Shown here: positions 60,653 through 64,000 of the stretch, piece after piece
How the letters are laid out: every line of letters starts with the position of its first letter
Position numbering within the stretch: position 1 is the first letter of the stretch
Notes under the pieces: generated by a model
The model's input: only the letters and a program-made list of their open reading frames with translations
The model's database searches: none
Told to the model about the DNA's origin: nothing
DNA from: Paragordius varius
Taxonomy: Eukaryota; Nematomorpha
Direction: 5' to 3'
DNA: 64,000 bases
NCBI GenBank assembly: GCA_964247055.1
Contig: OZ176050.1
Location: 12,648,001-12,712,000 of the forward strand
Position numbers and translations under genes: made by a program

Positions 60653-60835
60653 ATGCAGTGCGATAGGGTTTACTCGGGCGGCAGAAATATAAGTACGAAA
60701 ATAAACGAACATAAAGACTGTTTAAGGGATTCCAATATAAAAAGCAGTGTTATAGCAGACCATGCTTTAGATTTAGATTATGAGATTGAATTTAACAATG
60801 CGATTTGTTTTACTATAGTAAAACAAATCGCATAA
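60653..60835 (+). mobile_element. Penelope-like element remnant (GIY-YIG part)
   Basis: The short frame carries the C-terminal GIY-YIG endonuclease pattern of Penelope-like retroelements: VYSGGRN-STKINEHKDCL, a spacer, then VIADHAL and YEIEFNNA. Only this fragment is recognisable; the element is broken and the reverse transcriptase part is not seen nearby. A perfect 36-bp palindrome lies at 60,798-60,833, at its 3' end. Confidence 0.7.
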
Positions 60836-61365
60836 AGATCAAATTATTTTAGGAAAGCTATCGAGCTTTTAAATTAAAGATAATTTATTATTGGTATGTT
60901 TTTATCAATAATAATTAAACAGGTACCTTAAAATGCAAACCAACATATTTGAAATAGTGCCATTTTTTATTTCTAAATTAATTGGATGTAAAGAATGTTT
61001 GCCCTCAATATTACACATTCATTATTGTTTGCTTAAACATTTTTGTTGGAAATAATAAATATATCATAAAAAACAAACCCTGAAGTCATTTTAAGGACAA
61101 AAATAATGGAAAAAGTGTATGATTGATGATGGAATTTATTAACATTTTTCTATAATGATATTCTAAATTTAGGCATTTTTGCTATTATTCATATATTGCA
61201 TATGTATAAATAGGTGAAAATTTAAGGTTTTTGCGAAATTTTGATTAAAATATTGCGTTGCTTTTTTCGGGGTAAGACTTAACAATACCATCAGGATTCA
61301 ATAAAATTGATTACGATTATTATGCATACAATAAGGTAGGTATGTATTTAAGTCTGTTTTATATC

Positions 61366-62171
61366 TCAAATATTGAAATGAAATATTTCGTTATATGATG
61401 TGACAATATTTATAAAGAGAGCCAAAATGAAAACAGATCCATAAAGAGTTGATGGTGAGTATAATGTTGCACCATTAAACATGGCATAAACTTTGTCGTT
61501 TGGATTTTTTCCTCGCTTGAAATCTAGGGTAAAACAACGTTTATCCTCGCGTGGTGTATAACGGAAAGATTTATTAAACACATTCTCACAAAATTGTTGA
61601 GCTGTGGAAAAATGATCCGTAAAGGTTTTACAATCATCTGGATTTTTGCAATAGCTCGTCCCGTTTACCCACTTGAAACCGGTGTACCAATTTGGACTGC
61701 AAGTATACTCATTCTTACAGGCACTCCACCATCGATCACAATAATCGGCGCAGATGGGGACATTGAAAAACTTTTCGGAGCTAAAGCGTTTACCTAAAAT
61801 GAAACATTATAAAATGTTATACCTTCAATTTTTTGGATCCATGGGCCTACGTTGGGTGAACATTCAAAAAAGCAGGTATCTTGTATGAAATATCGATGAC
61901 ACTCATCTGATAACTTTTGAATGTGGGAACAATGATTTAGATCAAGACCATACCATGGTACATGATCATTTATTAATTTGGTTGTATTTTTGTAGCAACA
62001 ATTATTGTCAGACCATCGGTTACATTCACCAACTAATCCTTCAGGACTTGATTCTGGTGATGGAATTGATTTATGATATTTTCCAGCTAAACAAATATTT
62101 GTTGAATGTGTTGTATAAGCAATATTTAGCAACGATACGAACAAGATTAAAAAGATAGTAAAATTATACAT
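61366..62171 (-). CDS. folate-receptor-like protein (FOLR/JUNO/riboflavin-binding family)
   Basis: Two exons, 62,171-61,823 and 61,793-61,366, joined across a 29-nt GT-AG intron (61,794-61,822), giving 258 residues, the normal family length. A signal peptide (MYNFTIFLILFVSLLNIAYT) is followed by the cysteine-rich fold: CNRWSDNNCC, CHRYFIQDTCFFECSPNVGP (residues 91-110), FNVPIC-DYCDRWW-CKNEYTC, FCENVF. A hydrophobic C-terminal stretch (about 234-248) suggests a GPI or membrane anchor at the cell surface. Pocket positions differ from human folate receptor alpha: NHC (79-81) where DHC carries the pterin-binding Asp, and YTGFKW (153-158) where HRGWDW stands. So folate binding is doubtful. A TATATA at 62,205-62,210 lies 33 bp upstream of the ATG on the coding strand's 5' side. 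Confidence 0.85.
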
Positions 62172-62357
62172 GCTTGATAAATGATCTAACGAATGAATGA
62201 TGCGTATATAGATTACGCTATCTTTGAGTAAATATAAAAATTTGATCCATTATTTAAATTTAAAAAATGGGTCTTGAAAAATAATCATAGAGGTTTTTAG
62301 TTTGAAAATATGTCTATAATATGATTGCAATTATTGTCAATTCCTGATATCATAATA

Positions 62358-62520
62358 CAGTGTGAGTAAATATACATTGCTTACGCCAAATATTGCCATA
62401 TAGCATATGCAGGGATAAGCATTTATTTAATATGAGTAAAAAGATAACTCCAATAATACATCCATGTATATGCTATCTGGTAATAGAAACTGAAAACTAA
62501 CGATTCTTGTTTATTCACTG
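62358..62520. mobile_element. fold-back MITE related to the 48,743 element
   Basis: cagtgtgagtaaatatacat then tgcttac at the left, and aacgattcttgtttattcac then tg at the right. The inner atagcatatgcaggga is mirrored by tccatgtatatgctat. A TA precedes the left end. The terminal words match those at 48,743. Confidence 0.65.
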
Positions 62521-62585
62521 TTATGCGATATTTCATTAGCACATTTTCTCTAAATCATGTAGCCCAAAATACACATAACCCTTAC

Positions 62586-62720
62586 TTCTAACACTGAACG
62601 GAGGGTATAATGGGGTTTAATATACATCACACATTTATATTGGCATAAGGTGCGGCCGGCAGGATCTAGTACCATGTAATTCTCCGGCAAAAATATTTTC
62701 TTGAATACCTGCGCTGCGCT
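62586..62720 (-). CDS. candidate internal exon, unrecognised protein
   Basis: Acceptor ttatttag, 45 open codons, donor GAA|GTAAGG. The peptide starts SAAQVFKKIFLPENYMVLDP and continues AGRTLCQYKCVMYIKPHYTL, RSVLE. GC is clearly higher than the flanks, and the splice signals are good. It could be an exon of a minus-strand gene upstream of the FOLR-like gene with its other exons beyond the window, or a fossil. I do not recognise the family. Confidence 0.35.
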
Positions 62721-64000
62721 CTAAATAAATAATATTAACATTAAAAGATATTGATTAATTAGAGTATAAAACAATGCATACATAATATATATAAATATAT
62801 TTATTAGCATAAAATATATAAGTCGCATCGATGGATCGGCGCGGAGTTAGCAACAGAATGTAGTTAAGGCGTTGGAAAATAGACTATGCATAAAAGTATG
62901 GAGTGCGATACGGGAAACTGCATATTTTTTTAATTACTACTGATCTGAAAGGCAAAATTTTATTATCGATTGCCTATTATTCAAAAGTGAAAAGGCTCTA
63001 AAAAACAGCTTTTCCATTTTCGATGCCGTTTAAAAAAAATCACCCCAAAATTTCGATATAATTAATTTAAAATACGTTATTGTTTCTCCTGAATTATTTT
63101 TGCAGTAATTTGGAATTATTTGAATTTAGCAATAATTAAATATGTAACATTAATCTTTGATTACTGTTAATAATATTTGTCGAATGTAAAAATAAAAAAT
63201 TCCTAAATAATAAATAAATTCAATTCTAAGTAAGTAATTATATTATTAATCAATATATTCTAAATTTATCAGTATATTTTTTGTGCAAAAGGTGTATTTT
63301 GAGACAACATTACTTATATCTACATTATTAATTTAATTTTTAAATCCTCAATCACTGTTTACATTAGCCATTTTATTTTCCTTCTAACATAGCGTTACAG
63401 TCTCCAAAGATATATAACATGGCATTTCGAAAATTCAGGCTATTATTACAATTACGACACTCAAGACTGGATCATTCATTGATTTAACAGAATATGCAAT
63501 TAATTGGAAAGTAGAGGTACCTCACAGATTTGGCCATAACATTAAAAGCACAGAGGAGTTTTCGAATAAATTTTTTTATTATGTTTTATTGATATTTACT
63601 CGTAAATTAGAGTTTGGCTATGTCACATATTAGGACATACAATAAATACGTTTTTTATTAAGTTTTTAGTTTCTAGAAACATAAAACATGCTGTTTGTTT
63701 TATTATTATCATCGCATATTCTGGTAATAGGATCAACTACAAAAAGTATATATATAAATTATTTATTGATTAATATAATATAATAATTTTGCATATGTGA
63801 TCAGTAAATCGGGTCAAATTACTATTTTAAGATTTTTTTGAATATTTAACAATGATTATGTCAAATTTCATTTTTATCCAGCTCATGATTATAAATTTAA
63901 CAAAATTTGTTGTAACCAAAGACATATAAAATAATAATTTGATTTTTTGGTTTATCATCACACGGGCTTTATAAGAACTATTTAAATATTTCTATTCATC
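62721..64000. other. AT-rich spacer with one GC-richer patch
   Basis: A patch at about 62,822-62,930 is richer in GC and may be an exon or element fragment, but no reading frame on either strand is convincing. The remainder is AT-rich without recognisable features. Confidence 0.35.

Overview
The window looks like nuclear DNA of an AT-rich animal genome. It holds intron-containing genes of ordinary metazoan families (PMCA calcium pump, MFSD5, COX18, MED11, ASPSCR1/TUG and a folate-receptor-like protein) in a background full of small DNA transposons, LINE pieces and AT-rich spacer. The protein set and the dense MITE load fit an arthropod, perhaps a parasitic copepod, but the sequence does not prove a species and that is a guess.

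Layout: 1-7.5 kb is gene-poor. It has one orphan terminal exon (minus), an hAT-type MITE, a decayed LINE with a fossil Ty3/Gypsy piece inside its span, and an unclassified repeat. COX18 (minus, 7,546-10,586) and MFSD5 (plus, 10,638-16,601) are divergent with only 51 bp between start codons. MFSD5 converges on a PMCA-type Ca2+ ATPase (minus, 18,135-41,796). I could assemble the pump completely: 21 common coding exons with continuous phase, then either of two alternative last exons, giving predicted proteins of 1,495 or 1,275 residues. About 13.7 kb without a recognisable gene follows, carrying a 1.4 kb decayed hAT transposon with exact 8-bp target duplications, MITEs and old repeats. MED11 (plus, 55,534-55,907) and ASPSCR1 (minus, 55,908-57,182) converge so tightly that their stop codons touch. 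A spacer with MITEs and a Penelope-like GIY-YIG remnant leads to a folate-receptor-like gene (minus, 61,366-62,171). One unassigned candidate exon follows it.

The genes do not form one pathway. COX18 (mitochondrial insertase), MFSD5 (molybdate transporter family), PMCA (Ca2+ export), MED11 (Mediator head), ASPSCR1 (UBX adaptor for p97/VCP) and the FOLR-like protein are unrelated housekeeping or surface functions.

The most unusual signals are (1) ultrashort introns of 23, 28, 29 and 30 nt in three small genes beside a pump gene with introns up to about 3.5 kb; (2) a PMCA 3' end where a duplicated half of the calmodulin-binding region is carried by two alternative terminal exons, next to a tandem array that copies the sequence around the controlling 5' splice site; (3) MITEs lying within 12-26 nt of functional splice sites; and (4) a folate-receptor-like protein that has lost pocket residues. 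I did not recognise any tRNA, rRNA or CRISPR. Exon borders are inferred from GT-AG signals, phase continuity and remembered family alignments, not from transcripts.
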